Source: an uncultured Candidatus Saccharibacteria bacterium (GTDB lineage: Bacteria > Patescibacteriota > Saccharimonadia > Saccharimonadales > Saccharimonadaceae). From it: a stretch of DNA of 64,000 nucleotides. Shown piece by piece: positions 33,823 through 41,301 of this stretch. The stretch covers positions 62,001 to 126,000 of the forward strand of contig CATXOC010000002.1 of the NCBI GenBank assembly GCA_958399925.1, read 5' to 3'. The position numbers and the translations under genes are program-made. The notes under the pieces were generated by a model. It had not been told where the DNA came from. It saw nothing but the letters and a program-made list of their open reading frames with translations, and ran no database searches. The first letter of the stretch is position 1. Each line of letters begins with the position of its first letter.

Positions 33823-34653
33823 TTACACTAGTTCTGGCACGTTGTAACCCAGTAGCTCGGCGTAATACAGGGCGCGCTGGCTATCCAGATGCATAACTGT
33901 AATGCGACGGCGCAGGTCCTCGACCGAATACACTTTACCTATTAGGGTTTTGTCATTGCTAGTGACATGTGGTCTGTTTGTCCTACACTGACTACTGCTG
34001 GCGAGTTCCTTTAATCGTTTATCCAAGTCCTGAATATTGACGTGGGTTGGATTGTGCCGTGCGCTGACCTCTTGATAGACTCGATAGCCCATTATTAGAT
34101 AGTCTAGCATCGGCTCGATTTCGCACGTATCGCCCGACCAGTAAATGCCATCCGTGCGGCCACCCTTGCCCATTCTGGTGATATTAATCGAATAGCACGC
34201 TAATAAATTCGTATGCTTAGTGGGTGTCATCTCGGTTGATATATAGTCTTCGCTTAGATTAGTATGTTCGCCAACTAAGTCATTAACGCGATCAATGGAC
34301 ATCAACCGATAGCACTCGCGCGGCACGCCAAAACTCCGTAGCAGCCGCTTGATTTCGCGCCGCTGCCGTAGTCCGCCGTAGCCAATAGTTGTTCGGCGAT
34401 GTAGTACATTGTAGCTATGCATCACCATATTACCCAGCGATCCGGCATGGTCACTGTGTGTATGGCTAAGCAGCACCACTAGGTATTTGGCGTTCAGGAA
34501 GTCCGGCAGATTAACCAGTCGTGCGAAAGTTTGCTCGCCACATTCTAATAACAACATGCCACGATCTGGTAGGTTCAGATATGCACTATTGCTGCCGTAA
34601 TTGGGGTTAAAGCCGGCGCCGCAGCCCAGGAAATGAAGGTCTAATTTGCTCAT
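33823..34653 (-). CDS. Metallo-beta-lactamase fold hydrolase, RNase Z-like
   Basis: 276 residues from the ATG at 34651-34653. A TATAAT (34660-34665, minus) ends 6 nt before this ATG, which argues against longer in-frame starts upstream. It begins with DLHFLGCGAGFNPNYGSNSAYL and carries the zinc motif SHTHSDHAG, followed by YWSGDTCEIEPM and further His residues near the end (VMHLDSQRAL). The fold and metal ligands fit an RNase Z-type or other MBL nuclease/esterase. The exact substrate is not shown by sequence. No signal peptide. It lies downstream of a hairpin terminator of the neighbouring unknown gene. Confidence 0.78.
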   Translation of the reverse strand: MSKLDLHFLGCGAGFNPNYGSNSAYLNLPDRGMLLLECGEQTFARLVNLPDFLNAKYLVVLLSHTHSDHAGSLGNMVMHSYNVLHRRTTIGYGGLRQRREIKRLLRSFGVPRECYRLMSIDRVNDLVGEHTNLSEDYISTEMTPTKHTNLLACYSINITRMGKGGRTDGIYWSGDTCEIEPMLDYLIMGYRVYQEVSARHNPTHVNIQDLDKRLKELASSSQCRTNRPHVTSNDKTLIGKVYSVEDLRRRITVMHLDSQRALYYAELLGYNVPELV

Positions 34654-34671
34654 GTCTATATTATAACGCAA

Positions 34672-34699
34672 ATAAAAGCCACCGTTGGTTAACGGTGGC
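34672..34699 (-). terminator. Terminator after the 166-aa unknown gene
   Basis: Nine-base stem GCCACCGTT (34678-34686) / AACGGTGGC (34691-34699); on the minus strand it is followed by TTTTATTTGC. Confidence 0.9.
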
Positions 34700-34722
34700 A
34701 ATGGTGTGAGGTTTATGGATGA

Positions 34723-35223
34723 TTAATCAGCGTAGGCATCTTCCATGGCAAAGAAATTGGCAATCGCCAGCTCTACTTGCTCGACTGTTTGTCGATAATT
34801 ATTGACAAAGGAATCCTGATCGATTATGCGCTCCTCTGACTGTTGCGCCGAACTTTTTGTGGCACGAAATGTCACGCACGGATCCAGATGCGAGTTGTCG
34901 GATAGAATTTTGTAGGGTCCGTAGGCTGTTGATACGTTCTGATGGATATATTCCATTAGACGTTGTGCCTGGCTGGATGGCCGAGTTCTACAGCTAAAGC
35001 CGTAGGAGGCTTTTATGTTACCGTTATCGTCAGTGTCGAAACAGGCGATATCGAGGCGTGACGTCAACTCATTCTCGATGCCGATGCGGTGACTAAAAGA
35101 TAGACGTAGTTCATCGTCCTGGAATGCAATCGGTGTTAGGTAAAAATCCAATTTGCCGATATGATCGTATGGTATATTATTGAGATCAATCATTCGAGCA
35201 ATGCCGCCTTTATCGTAAACCAT
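34723..35223 (-). CDS. Unknown small soluble protein
   Basis: 166 residues (a later ATG ten codons in, MIDLNNIP, is also possible). Mixed alpha/beta, with DDELRLSFSHRIGIENEL and a C-terminal helix VEQVELAIANFF. No recognised motif, signal or membrane helix. Low Lys, higher Asp/Ser/Gln content than ribosomal neighbours. Single gene, closed by a perfect hairpin terminator. Function unknown. Confidence 0.6.
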   Translation of the reverse strand: MVYDKGGIARMIDLNNIPYDHIGKLDFYLTPIAFQDDELRLSFSHRIGIENELTSRLDIACFDTDDNGNIKASYGFSCRTRPSSQAQRLMEYIHQNVSTAYGPYKILSDNSHLDPCVTFRATKSSAQQSEERIIDQDSFVNNYRQTVEQVELAIANFFAMEDAYAD

Positions 35224-35311
35224 AAAACTTCTTTCACTAGAGCTGCCTGGAACTTCCAGAGCCGTTAACTATATTACACAATTATCATGTGAATTGTCAA
35301 TAGTAGAGCGT

Positions 35312-35338
35312 CAGTTAAACAGTTAAACAGTTAAACAG
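35312..35338 (+). repeat. Three tandem 8-bp repeats upstream of the ABC transporter
   Basis: CAGTTAAA is repeated three times (35312-35335) and begins a fourth time (CAG). It lies 40-70 bp before the ABC start. A TTAAAC at 35323-35328 and a TATGCT at 35347-35352 give a weak promoter spacing of 18 bp, so each repeat could supply a -35. Confidence 0.7.
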
Positions 35339-35380
35339 CTAGACAGTATGCTAAACTAGTGGTAATAAACGAGGAGAGGT

Positions 35381-36139
35381 ATGAAGAATGAGGTGGTAAT
35401 ATCGGCAGAGCACATCGATAAGGTTTATGGACGGAGAGAAAACTCGTTTCGAGCCTTGACTGATATCAATTTGCAGATTCGTCGTGGCGAGTCTGTGGCC
35501 ATTGTAGGTAAGAGTGGTAGCGGTAAGTCTACTTTAACTCACATCTTAGCAACACTAGATCAGCCTACTAAAGGCAAAATTATTATTAATGGCAAAGATT
35601 TATCAAAGTTATCGAACCGTCAGCTAAACAAGTTGCGTAATCGGTCATTTGGCTTTGTCTTCCAGCAGTTCTTTATGAATAGTCGCGACACAGTGTTAAA
35701 CAACGTGATGTTGCCTATGGTGATTGCTGGAGTGCGACCGAGTGTACGCAAACGCCGAGCGCTTGAAGCCTTAAAAACCGTTGAGCTAGAGGACAAAGCT
35801 AATGTTCGTGCGAACGACCTTTCTGGTGGCCAGAAGCAGCGCGTTTGTATAGCTCGCGCCATCGTTAACAACCCTACCCTGATTTTTGCCGATGAGCCAA
35901 CTGGCAATCTAGATACCGCCACGGGTGATGTGATTGAGAACTTATTGTTTGGGCTAAATCGTGATAAAGGCATTACACTGGTGATAGTGACGCACGACCC
36001 TGAACTGGCAGCAAAATGTGATCGTCAGTTACACATTAAAGACGGTCGATTAGTGGATGCTAGTGAGGACTATTCTTGCGACGTAGCAGTGTTGCCGCAG
36101 GTGAAGAATAGTGAGATTACAAATGGAGGTCGAAAATGA
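35381..36139 (+). CDS. MacB/LolD-type ABC transporter ATPase
   Basis: 252 residues. Walker A GKSGSGKST, Q-loop FVFQQFF, signature LSGGQKQRVCIARAI, Walker B LIFADEPTGNLD, and the switch His in VIVTHD are all present in the MacB/LolD/FtsE pattern. With the following permease it likely exports or extracts a substrate across the membrane, possibly a peptide or lipoprotein-type cargo. GAGGAGAGG precedes the ATG. It overlaps the permease start by 4 nt (ATGA). Confidence 0.92.
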   Translation: MKNEVVISAEHIDKVYGRRENSFRALTDINLQIRRGESVAIVGKSGSGKSTLTHILATLDQPTKGKIIINGKDLSKLSNRQLNKLRNRSFGFVFQQFFMNSRDTVLNNVMLPMVIAGVRPSVRKRRALEALKTVELEDKANVRANDLSGGQKQRVCIARAIVNNPTLIFADEPTGNLDTATGDVIENLLFGLNRDKGITLVIVTHDPELAAKCDRQLHIKDGRLVDASEDYSCDVAVLPQVKNSEITNGGRK

Positions 36140-37425
36140 AATTTTACGATATGGTGCGTTTAGCTAATGCTAGCCTGTGGCGGAATAAATCACGCACTTT
36201 GCTGACCGTGCTGGCTATCTTTGTTAGCGCTTTTACTATAATTATGACTACTGGCATTAATATAGGCGTTAATGATTACATCGATCGACAGGTTGCCTCG
36301 GTTGGCGCTAAAGGGTATCTACAGGTTATGCAAAAGGCAACTGCCGATAGGACGACGTCGCTAATGGGTGGCAGTAATGATGTGCAGGAATATACAGATA
36401 GTACAACTAGCCATTCAGCTACTATGACGCAGGTTGATATCGATAAGATTCGTAAAGTTAAGGGTATTAAGAGCGCAAAAAATTACAAGACGGCCAGTAG
36501 TGACTATGTGTCGCTCGGTGGAAACAATAAAAAGTATAAGTTTAACGTGATGATCCTGCCGACTGAAAGTATTCATTTGGATTTGGCTGCTGGGCGCAAT
36601 GTCGACATGAATAGTGATCAGGCGGAGCTGGTCTTGCCGGATAAATACCTATCTGCGCTTGGTTTTGACTCGGCAAAGTCTGCGTTAGGTAAAGAGGTAA
36701 AGATTGGCGCAACCGCCTCGGTAACCAAGCAGCATGACGAAGCGACTATGAAAATCGTAGGCGTGCAGAACGAGAGTGTGGTCGGCTTTGGCTCGGGCTG
36801 GATCAATGATGCCGCTGGTCAGGCGATTAATAATATTGTGATGGCAGGAATGCCAGATGAGTATCGCAACCAATCTTATGAGGTGGTAGCACAATTAGAG
36901 ACTGGCTATTACGATCGTGCTGATGAGGTAAAAAACGAGCTAAAGGAAATGGGCTACGCCGCCATGACTTTGGATGATAGTATTTCGACGATGAAGTCAT
37001 TCTTTAACGCCATCACTACAGTGCTAACAATTTTTGGTGCAATTGCTCTGGTGGCGGCTTCGATTGGCGTCATTAATACGCTATACATGGCAGTACAAGA
37101 GCGTACACGCGAGATTGGACTACAGAAATCAATGGGACTTAGTAGCGGTAAGGTTTTTGGTATGTTCAGCTTGGAGGCTATTGCACTTGGTTTCTGGGGT
37201 GGCGTATTGGCGGTTTTAGCGGCATATATAGCTAAAGCCGTTGTTAATCCACTGGCCTCTAATACATTCTTAGCTGGTCTACATGGCTTTACTCTCGTTG
37301 TTTTCAGTCCAGTGTATCTTGTTTTGACAGTAGTGATGGTAATGCTGATTGCTTTTCTTGCTGGTACACTACCTGCCCGGCGTGCTGCTAGTAAAGATCC
37401 AATTGAAGCCCTGAGGTATGAATAA
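36136..37425 (+). CDS. MacB/FtsX-like ABC transporter permease
   Basis: 429 residues. The first membrane helix (LLTVLAIFVSAFTIIMTTGINI) is followed by a large extracytoplasmic domain (about 50-280), then the FtsX domain with three helices (FFNAITTVLTIFGAIALVAASIG, AIALGFWGGVLAVLAAYIAKAV, LVVFSPVYLVLTVVMVMLIAFL) and the C-terminal PARRAASKDPIEALRYE typical of MacB permeases. It makes a dimeric exporter with the ATPase encoded before it. No adaptor (MacA) gene is present in the window. The substrate is unknown. Confidence 0.9.
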   Translation: MKFYDMVRLANASLWRNKSRTLLTVLAIFVSAFTIIMTTGINIGVNDYIDRQVASVGAKGYLQVMQKATADRTTSLMGGSNDVQEYTDSTTSHSATMTQVDIDKIRKVKGIKSAKNYKTASSDYVSLGGNNKKYKFNVMILPTESIHLDLAAGRNVDMNSDQAELVLPDKYLSALGFDSAKSALGKEVKIGATASVTKQHDEATMKIVGVQNESVVGFGSGWINDAAGQAINNIVMAGMPDEYRNQSYEVVAQLETGYYDRADEVKNELKEMGYAAMTLDDSISTMKSFFNAITTVLTIFGAIALVAASIGVINTLYMAVQERTREIGLQKSMGLSSGKVFGMFSLEAIALGFWGGVLAVLAAYIAKAVVNPLASNTFLAGLHGFTLVVFSPVYLVLTVVMVMLIAFLAGTLPARRAASKDPIEALRYE

Positions 37426-37488
37426 TTGACTACCTGGTTTGTGCGACTAGAGACTAACAAATGCCAATTACAGTTAGAGCATGTCGGC

Positions 37489-38388
37489 TTAGTTAGTAGC
37501 CTTGTTGCGATTTGATTTATTAAAACCGATTACATATGCAGTCAAAGGCAGTACAAAGGTAAAGCCAAGTGGAGCCAGAATATCAGCTAAGCGACTCCAC
37601 TGTAACGATTCGCCAAAGTAGATAATGCTGTATAAAATAGCAACAATTACCATGCCGATCACGAACATTGATACTAGTGACATTTGCGTGTAAATGCGTG
37701 CAGCAGAGATATGTAGCTTCTTTGGCAGGCGTATGGTAAATTGACCGACTAGGCGTCCTTTAGTTAGATAGCCCAGTGTCATTACGGCAATAGTGACGCA
37801 CTCGCCTACTGTGATAAATACCGGATATGTCGCGAGGATGCCATCGTGTGGTAGCCATAATGTTGATAGAACAGATACACTTAGAACTAACAATATGACT
37901 ATATCGACTGACATAAGCTTTAAAGCGAGAGCTAAATTCTCGTTCATTCGGTCTTTGAATAGCGCTGTACGCTTTGCGCGCGGTAAGTGTGCTAAGCCTA
38001 AAGCGTACATTGCTAACATTGGCAGGCACATCGTAGTTGCTACTGACAAGCTAGTCAGTATGATTGACATGAAGTTAACTTTGGCATCGGTATGCAGGAT
38101 AAAATGATCTAAGTATACTGCAACTGCGCCAAGTGCAAACATACCAGGCCACAGAAACCACAAATGGCTGGTCTTATCGGCGTAATATCGTGTGGCATCG
38201 CGGTCGTTCTTTGATGTTAGCTTGTTTAGGTTGCGTCCAATGCCGTAGTTTACAATCATACCTATGATAACAATGGTCACGCATACATATAGTGGCGCAC
38301 CGTAGTCAGTGAATATTGTTAGTGCTATAGCTAGTGCTAGATTGACGACACTGTTGATTGCGACTAAATAATTTTTATTTTTACTCAT
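37489..38388 (-). CDS. Multi-pass membrane protein, paralogue of its neighbour
   Basis: 299 residues with about eight hydrophobic helices. Not assigned to a family. It shares an overall layout and a GYLTKGRLVG motif with the adjacent 308-residue protein (GYFIKGKVIS there), suggesting tandem duplication. TAAAAT (38396-38401, minus) ends 7 nt before the ATG, leaderless style. It lies downstream of the ABC permease (convergent). Neither contains an obvious catalytic motif; a transporter or sensor role is possible but not shown. Confidence 0.65.
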   Translation of the reverse strand: MSKNKNYLVAINSVVNLALAIALTIFTDYGAPLYVCVTIVIIGMIVNYGIGRNLNKLTSKNDRDATRYYADKTSHLWFLWPGMFALGAVAVYLDHFILHTDAKVNFMSIILTSLSVATTMCLPMLAMYALGLAHLPRAKRTALFKDRMNENLALALKLMSVDIVILLVLSVSVLSTLWLPHDGILATYPVFITVGECVTIAVMTLGYLTKGRLVGQFTIRLPKKLHISAARIYTQMSLVSMFVIGMVIVAILYSIIYFGESLQWSRLADILAPLGFTFVLPLTAYVIGFNKSNRNKATN

Positions 38389-38439
38389 ATTCTATATTTT
38401 AGCACAAGCGCTGTGATTGATATAGCAGAAATGAGACCA

Positions 38440-39366
38440 TTAGTCTTTCTTGAATAGTTTCAATCCAGCCGTCAATGTCAGCAGAGATAGAAATAGTGAT
38501 GAAATGACTACAATCAAGATACCGATGTTATCTAGACTGATTACACTTAGTAAAGTTCGATACCATAGCGGTGTGGTTGATTGAACAGCGCTGACATACA
38601 GGCAATTTATCACGACATATAGTATTGCTGACAGAATGGTTAGTCCTATGATAACTGAACGTGTTAGTTGTCGTGTAGCGGCTGGCCGTACGCGTTTAAT
38701 TAGATTGGCTTCTGAAATAACTTTGCCTTTTATAAAATAGCCGATAGCCATTGCTAACCCTGCGATTCCGCCCGTGGCTAATGCGTAATCTGCGCGGTTA
38801 GCATTGTTGCCTGACGTAGAATTACCGCTGTATAACACGGCTGCTATCGATGTGATAGCTACAATTAACACTATTACACCGTTAATCAGCATAACCTTGC
38901 GGTTGACGGTCTTAGTTATATCGGCGTATTTAGCTAGACTGGCGTGTTCTTTCTTGTCTAGAGATGTGGCAGTCAGAGCATAGAATCCCATTGTCAGCGC
39001 GCTAATTATTATGCCGACACATGGGCCGGTAGCCATGGTGTATAGCGGACTGTTAATGCTAGAGTAATTGGGTATCAAGATTGATATACTGATAGATATA
39101 ACGCCACCCAATAAAACAGCGCCAATCATATTGCATGCAATGAATACACCCGTCGAATCAATTGAACCGTTACGGTCACGCATATTACCGGAAATAGTTC
39201 GCATGTTTACAACGTTACCTACTGTAGCATTGACTATCAGCATAACTACTAGTGGCAGCCATGTTACATACCATGCTGGATTATGAATAGCGGTCGCCAA
39301 GCATACGCCGAATACGATCATGTTGGTAAAGAATAATATGTGTTGTGATTTTGCAAAACGGTTCAT
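38440..39366 (-). CDS. Multi-pass membrane protein, paralogue of its neighbour
   Basis: 308 residues, about eight hydrophobic segments. It shares with the 299-residue neighbour the arrangement of helices and the short cytoplasmic loop GYFIKGKVIS/GYLTKGRLVG. Charged loops carry Asn/Asp-rich polar patches (SGNSTSGNNANRAD). No known motif. Both genes lie on the minus strand 51 nt apart, so they may be co-transcribed. Function unknown. Confidence 0.65.
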   Translation of the reverse strand: MNRFAKSQHILFFTNMIVFGVCLATAIHNPAWYVTWLPLVVMLIVNATVGNVVNMRTISGNMRDRNGSIDSTGVFIACNMIGAVLLGGVISISISILIPNYSSINSPLYTMATGPCVGIIISALTMGFYALTATSLDKKEHASLAKYADITKTVNRKVMLINGVIVLIVAITSIAAVLYSGNSTSGNNANRADYALATGGIAGLAMAIGYFIKGKVISEANLIKRVRPAATRQLTRSVIIGLTILSAILYVVINCLYVSAVQSTTPLWYRTLLSVISLDNIGILIVVISSLFLSLLTLTAGLKLFKKD

Positions 39367-39377
39367 TGTAGCCCCCT

Positions 39378-41150
39378 CTAGCTGTTATTAGGTTGATGGA
39401 ATAGATAGCGCAGATAATCGCGCACCATTCGACTGCCACTGATTATTGGTAGATAAGCCGACAAGACTTTAGCTACTTCGGTTGCCCAAGCTTGGTCGTC
39501 GTGCCAAATTGCTGCTGCATTGCGCATCTGTTCGTATAGCGAAGTGATCTCTGCTTTATAATCCTTGCCGTGAACGATTAATGCCACTGATGGGCTAACA
39601 TCTGCAACGCCACCATCGTTTGTTGAAACTAGCAAATCTAGGTTGCCTAGATCTTTCATAAATGAAGTGCCGCAGGCTTCTAGTCCTACCACTGGGACAT
39701 TGATTGATATATCAGAACCTACACTCATAGCCTTGGCTAATGATTCGTCGTAATCGGTAATATAATGCACGCGTTCACGCAGTACGGGATCGTCAGTGAT
39801 TTTATGTAGCATAACCTGTAGTCGGTCGTATGTCGTGTCACCCACACCTACATTACCTGCCATCATGCCAGCCATAATGTAATGAGCATTATTCTCTAAT
39901 AGAATTTGCTTTAGTTGGTCGATGTCTTCGAATGGCATCCACGGTCGTTTATAGGCAACAAAGCGACGCTTGAAATCAAACAGCAGCGCGTCTTCTGGTA
40001 TCTGGATAATATCACCATATTGATCGCGGCGATGACTGAGCTCGCGGTTTAGATGCTGGCGACCTAGGCGCTTAAATTGGCGTAGCTTGGCGACTTCATT
40101 TTTGAATACATCAGTAATAACGACTTTGTAATCTTCGCCCGGCATGTTGAACTTATTGATGATTCCATTTTCGCGGTAGAACTGGAGGATTTCTGGCTGC
40201 AACCAGGTATCTAAATGAATACCATTGGTAATGGCGGCAAAATCAACCTTTTCGCCTGAAATATCGTGATAATCAGCTACACGTGCGTGCAACTTCGCTA
40301 CACCGTTCTTTGCTTCGGCTAGTTCAATCGTAAGGCTACTTAGCTTGATTCTGCCGTTGTTAAACATACTGCTGATAAAGTGTCTTAAGGCAGGTGATTT
40401 TACATTCGGGAATATATATTTTTGGAACTGATCATAGCTGAATTCCGATTCTGCCGCCTGCACCAATGTGTGGTTAGTATATAGTGTATGCTTGCGAACA
40501 TAGACGATGGCCTCGTATAAATCCATGCCATTTGTACATAGCTCATCTAGTCTAGCAATTGCCGCAAACACTGTAGCAGTTTCGTTTAGCTGCATTACAG
40601 CAGGCTTTAAATGCAACATTTTTAGCGCAGAATAACCACCGAAACCTAAGCTAGACATCTGATATAAACGGTGTTCACTTGATGGATCGCCTGCGTACAA
40701 TGGGCCGAAATGTTCTTCAGTCATGCATACTAGCATGGTCGAGCCTAGCTGCTTGCGATAAATGTCTAATTGAGTGTCGGGCTGGCCATTAACTCGCAGA
40801 GGTGTAGAGCCAACTTTAGTAAAACCCTCGGTCTCGGGTGCTTTGGTAATATAGTCAAAATGCGGAACTAAACCATCCATGTGTTGGTGCCGCTCTTCCC
40901 TGTAAAACGGTGTTAAGACGACGAAAGGAATTTCTAGATCCTCAGCGCAACGTCTAGTATCAGCGGCTAATACCCCTAACCCGCCAGCACCGCGAATGCC
41001 GTTTTTAATATCATAAATCTCCATTGTCGTATAGACATATGGTCGATCGTAACTAATTTTGTGTATTAACGAGCGTCGGTCGATTGCACGGTAAAATTCC
41101 GACACCTCCTCAATTGATGGATGATTCTCTATATTCTCCTGCCCACTCAT
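39378..41150 (-). CDS. Alpha-glucan phosphorylase (GT35)
   Basis: 590 residues, the short bacterial/archaeal form of glycogen phosphorylase (about 250 shorter than the enteric type). Seen: GIRGAGGLGVLAADTRRCAEDL, NGIHLDTWLQPEI, and the PLP site EACGTSFMKDLGN with PLP-lysine Lys499, followed by LLVSTNDGGVADV. It releases glucose-1-phosphate from alpha-1,4-glucan. It complements the GT4/GH57/GH15 operon (19-24 kb) and the pullulanase (30-32 kb). It lies 12 nt upstream of the 308-residue membrane gene on the same strand. Confidence 0.93.
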   Translation of the reverse strand: MSGQENIENHPSIEEVSEFYRAIDRRSLIHKISYDRPYVYTTMEIYDIKNGIRGAGGLGVLAADTRRCAEDLEIPFVVLTPFYREERHQHMDGLVPHFDYITKAPETEGFTKVGSTPLRVNGQPDTQLDIYRKQLGSTMLVCMTEEHFGPLYAGDPSSEHRLYQMSSLGFGGYSALKMLHLKPAVMQLNETATVFAAIARLDELCTNGMDLYEAIVYVRKHTLYTNHTLVQAAESEFSYDQFQKYIFPNVKSPALRHFISSMFNNGRIKLSSLTIELAEAKNGVAKLHARVADYHDISGEKVDFAAITNGIHLDTWLQPEILQFYRENGIINKFNMPGEDYKVVITDVFKNEVAKLRQFKRLGRQHLNRELSHRRDQYGDIIQIPEDALLFDFKRRFVAYKRPWMPFEDIDQLKQILLENNAHYIMAGMMAGNVGVGDTTYDRLQVMLHKITDDPVLRERVHYITDYDESLAKAMSVGSDISINVPVVGLEACGTSFMKDLGNLDLLVSTNDGGVADVSPSVALIVHGKDYKAEITSLYEQMRNAAAIWHDDQAWATEVAKVLSAYLPIISGSRMVRDYLRYLFHQPNNS

Positions 41151-41171
41151 AACTAGGTATATATTAACAAA

Positions 41172-41288
41172 CTAATGCTTATATTTCAAATAGAATACCC
41201 CGCCCGACCCGCAGAGCAAGGTTGCAATCAAACTTAAAAATGCCGCCGCGTGAGCGGTGACAGGTGCAGATACATTGGCAATGACAAT
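41172..41288 (-). pseudogene. Orphan membrane-anchor reading frame downstream of the secreted protein
   Basis: Just after the stop of the 830-aa protein, in the +1 frame, 38 codons without a start codon encode SAPVTAHAAAFLSLIATLL followed by a short Gly-rich segment and YLKYKH, then stop. A hydrophobic stretch with a short positive tail is typical of a C-terminal cell-surface anchor. It could be a fragment of a decayed surface-protein gene. It may equally be chance. Confidence 0.3.
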
Positions 41289-41301
41289 TTAATTGCGCTG
41301 T

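Noticed and set aside
35312..35338. CRISPR or other array
   Set aside because: Only three short 8-bp units without spacers.
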